Shown: piece after piece, positions 35,249 through 37,167 of the stretch
Position numbering within the stretch: position 1 is the stretch's first letter
Layout: each line of letters starts with the position of its first letter
Origin: Bacteroidales bacterium
Lineage (GTDB): Bacteria > Bacteroidota > Bacteroidia > Bacteroidales > Marinilabiliaceae
Direction of reading: 5' to 3'
NCBI GenBank assembly: GCA_024401355.1
Contig: JAKSLF010000028.1
Location: 1 to 37,167, forward strand
Length of the DNA stretch: 37,167 bases
Program-made: the position numbers and the translations under genes
Notes under the pieces: generated by a model
Database searches by the model: none
Seen by the model: the letters and a program-made list of their open reading frames with translations, nothing else
What the model was told of the DNA's origin: nothing

Positions 35249-35959
35249 TTATAAGAATCTGCGATGAACTGCCTTCAGAAATGCTGTCGTTGTCGCATTC
35301 TCCGGATCCCAGCCGTACTTGTTAAAGAGATACAACTCCGCTTCATCATAGTTGTCCATGCCGTTTATGGCATCGATAGCAGCATTCATCTGTTCATTGT
35401 CGCCACCAAACAGTTCCTTCTGATAAAGGAATCGGTCTGCTATGGCAATAGCTCTTCTGATGTCGCTAACAGGTGTTCCGTAGTTGGTCAGGTCGCTCGC
35501 CTTGGCCACCTGCTTGTGTGCTGTGTGTGCTGCTGGTTCCTGTTTTACAGTCTCTGTTGGCGCTTGTTCAACCTTGAGTTCTTGGATGTCTGGCTTCTCT
35601 GGCACAATTTCAGTTGCCTTCGGCGCAGTCTCTGTTTCAGTCTTCTCTTCTGGCTTTTCGACAGCAACAACTGGTGTCTCTTCTTTAGGCTCTTCAGCTA
35701 TTTTAGGCTCTTCAGCTATTGTGCTGACGACAGGCTCTTGTGGTGTGTCATCGGGCTTGGCCTCTTCAACCTTTGTCATGGCGTCTTCCGACTTCCAGAA
35801 GTTGAGGAGTTCTATTTCTCGTGCCAAGTTTGCATGCTTCGTTTGTAGCAGCTCAATAAACTGTGCCTGTATGTAGTCATCTCCTCTGAAATTTTCGAGC
35901 AACAACTCTATCTCTTTCAGGTCGTTGGCTATAATGTCTATTATGGCGTCTTTTTTCAT
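35249..35959 (-). CDS. Uncharacterised acidic protein with Pro/Glu-rich linker
   Basis: A 236-residue cytoplasmic protein (no signal peptide). The N-terminal helix-rich part (MKKDAIIDIIANDLKEIELL...) leads to a low-complexity Glu/Pro/Thr linker (about 70-150), including a duplicated IAEEPK. A C-terminal part (about 165-236) reads SDIRRAIAIADRFLYQKELFGG and ends FLKAVHRRFL. I recognise no named domain. I rejected the longer start at 36046 because ATG 35959 follows a perfect -7 box by about 35 bases. Co-directional with rsmI, 18 bases apart. Confidence 0.8.
   Translation of the reverse strand: MKKDAIIDIIANDLKEIELLLENFRGDDYIQAQFIELLQTKHANLAREIELLNFWKSEDAMTKVEEAKPDDTPQEPVVSTIAEEPKIAEEPKEETPVVAVEKPEEKTETETAPKATEIVPEKPDIQELKVEQAPTETVKQEPAAHTAHKQVAKASDLTNYGTPVSDIRRAIAIADRFLYQKELFGGDNEQMNAAIDAINGMDNYDEAELYLFNKYGWDPENATTTAFLKAVHRRFL
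35685..35720 (-). repeat. 18-base perfect tandem duplication
   Basis: TTAGGCTCTTCAGCTATT occurs twice in tandem (35685-35702, 35703-35720). It encodes IAEEPK twice, in frame, in the linker of the gene at 35249-35959. Confidence 0.9.
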
Positions 35960-35993
35960 TGCTTTGTTTCCCGATGAATATTTACTAACTTTG

Positions 35994-36001
35994 CAAAGAT
36001 A
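35994..36001 (-). promoter_or_regulatory. Putative -7 box for the 35959 gene and rsmI
   Basis: On the minus strand TATCTTTG followed by C is a perfect TAnnTTTG. No clear -33 was found. The leader would be about 27 bases. Confidence 0.5.
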
Positions 36002-36089
36002 GTAATTTATATTTTGAATTGATACTTTTCGTTCATTAATAGACAAATGTTTTCTGAAGTTGATGTTTTACAACAGTCGTTAGGTTGAA

Positions 36090-36103
36090 AGTACGTGTTT
36101 CGA
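36090..36103 (-). repeat. Dispersed intergenic repeat, copy 5
   Basis: The minus strand reads TCGAAACACGTACT, continuing TTCAAC, which matches the core of the other copies. It lies 7 bases beyond the terminator at 36111-36147 in the direction of transcription of the enoate-reductase-type gene. Confidence 0.7.
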
Positions 36104-36110
36104 TATAAAG

Positions 36111-36147
36111 AAGAATCACCTCCAAATACTCTTTGAAGGTGATTCTT
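36111..36147 (-). terminator. Terminator of the enoate-reductase-type gene
   Basis: AAGAATCACCT (36111-36121) pairs perfectly with AGGTGATTCTT (36137-36147). On the minus strand it is followed by CTTTATATC, 19 bases after the stop codon at 36167. Confidence 0.8.
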
Positions 36148-36166
36148 TGTTTTGCCAATGTGACTA

Positions 36167-37167
36167 TTAAATGTCCAATGCTGCGTGGTAGCCTTCGTAA
36201 ATGGCTTTTGTGATGTTTGCCGGTCTGACGCAGTCTCCAATCTCTCTTACGAACTTTGCACAACGGCGTAATGCATCTACATCGGCCCTGTTCGATCTCT
36301 GGCCTACTGCACATATTACGCTCTTTCCTGGCACGAGCACTTCATTGCCGTCTTTGTCTTTGCAGACAACACCTTCTGGCGTGATACGCAAGCCGGCATA
36401 TTCTGTGTGTGCTTCGGTATATTCTGCCACCTTCTTCATCAGGATAGGTCTGTTGCGTATGTTGCAGTCCGGAGCTAATGTGTCACGCATTTCAACGAGA
36501 TGCACTTTCTTGCCTTCCATTCCAAGATGTACTGCACATTCGCATCCTGCCAATCCGCCTCCAAGAACTACGACAGTATCGCCAACCTTGCCTTTCTCAA
36601 GGTAATAGTTGTTGACGATGACAACGTTGTCTCCGTCTATACCAGGCAGTTTCGGTACGAGTGGTGTCGAGCCGACTGCAAGTATGAGAGCATCTGGTCG
36701 TTCTTTCTCGACATATTCTGGTGTTACTGTGGTGTTGCATCTTATCTCTACTCCCTCGTCTTTTGCCTGTCGTTCGAGCACAACTCCCAGTTCATACATC
36801 TCGTGTTTGAATGGTATCGCTTGTTCTGACTTGAGGATGCCGCCCACTTTGTCTGTCTTTTCGCAGAGTATAACCTTATGGCCACGTTGGGCTGCGGTTA
36901 TAGCAGCTTTCAGTCCGGCAACTCCAGCACCTACTACCATCACCTTTTTGCTCTTTGCTGCAGGACTGACTTCCATGCCTTCTATTTCGCGACCTATGAC
37001 AGGGTTGACTGCACATCGGCGTGTGAATGTGACCGGACGTTCTGCCATGCAAGTGTAGCATCGCAAACACTTGACTATTCTGTCTTCCTCGCCAGCCATC
37101 ACTTTTTCTGGCAGGAATGGATCTGCCAAAAGCTGACGACCCATGTACACGATGTCGGCTTTGCCTT
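36167..37167 (-). CDS. Fe-S flavoprotein, enoate reductase / 2,4-dienoyl-CoA reductase type (5' part beyond window)
   Basis: The frame is open to the window edge, so only about the last 333 residues are seen; the N-terminal TIM-barrel should lie to the right. GKADIVYMGRQLLADP marks the end of the old-yellow-enzyme barrel. Four cysteines for a 4Fe-4S cluster follow (CLRCYTC, then C in RRCAVNP). A GxGxxG FAD site (VVGAGVAGLKAAI) and a second dinucleotide site (VVLGGGLAGCE) follow. Such enzymes reduce activated C=C bonds with NAD(P)H; the substrate is unknown. The ATG at 37150 is internal, not the start. Confidence 0.9.
   Translation of the reverse strand, partial: GKADIVYMGRQLLADPFLPEKVMAGEEDRIVKCLRCYTCMAERPVTFTRRCAVNPVIGREIEGMEVSPAAKSKKVMVVGAGVAGLKAAITAAQRGHKVILCEKTDKVGGILKSEQAIPFKHEMYELGVVLERQAKDEGVEIRCNTTVTPEYVEKERPDALILAVGSTPLVPKLPGIDGDNVVIVNNYYLEKGKVGDTVVVLGGGLAGCECAVHLGMEGKKVHLVEMRDTLAPDCNIRNRPILMKKVAEYTEAHTEYAGLRITPEGVVCKDKDGNEVLVPGKSVICAVGQRSNRADVDALRRCAKFVREIGDCVRPANITKAIYEGYHAALDI

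Noticed and set aside
35960-36046. Earlier start of the 35249-35959 gene
   Set aside because: The extra residues would span the promoter -7 box at 35994-36001; ATG 35959 fits better.

Overview
This 37-kb window looks like a chromosomal segment of an anaerobic or aerotolerant member of the Bacteroidales, most likely Prevotella-like. The order is fairly secure; the genus is a guess. The evidence is a full Bat (aerotolerance) operon, a DUF4270 lipoprotein gene, acidic residues directly after lipobox cysteines (the Bacteroidetes surface-export pattern), LytTR-type regulation, few Shine-Dalgarno sequences, and several promoters fitting the Bacteroidetes consensus TTTG-N19-TAnnTTTG. I see no transposase, phage gene, CRISPR array, tRNA or rRNA. 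Most of the window reads as ordinary core genome.

Layout. 1-2740 (minus): 5' three quarters of purL. 3121-5507 (plus): glnK, amt and a putative outer-membrane porin, a nitrogen-acquisition operon with an excellent promoter. 5707-14060 (plus): eight tightly spaced genes, moxR, DUF58, a membrane-anchored BatD/DUF4381-like protein, batA, batB, batC, batD and batE. These form a MoxR AAA+ ATPase / VWA-protein envelope system, and BatC carries a long glutamine tract. 14135-15163 (plus): secreted alpha/beta hydrolase. 15180-18695 (minus): an amidohydrolase-like gene followed by a capsule-type tyrosine autokinase. The amidohydrolase lacks the family's HxH metal motif and seems to start at TTG.

18961-21014 (plus): an Asp/Glu racemase-family protein lacking one catalytic cysteine, an RluA-type pseudouridine synthase and a small GlsB/YeaQ membrane protein. 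21270-26363 (plus): DUF4270 lipoprotein, an overlapping outer-membrane barrel protein gene and hrpB helicase. 26539-27825 (plus): kelch-like surface lipoprotein. 27937-31736 (plus): LytS-type kinase, LytTR regulator, MltD-like lytic transglycosylase and an uncharacterised exported protein. 32085-33560 (plus): FISUMP-domain lipoprotein. 33571-35959 (minus): coiled-coil lipoprotein, rsmI and an uncharacterised acidic protein. 36167-37167 (minus): C-terminal part of an Fe-S/flavin enoate-reductase-type enzyme, cut by the window edge.

The most notable unexplained signal is a short intergenic repeat with core GAAACACGTACT. It occurs five times between genes, twice as an identical 20-mer. Three copies lie just downstream of terminator hairpins and two lie in divergent promoter regions. 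I see no clear undescribed defence or mobile system here.
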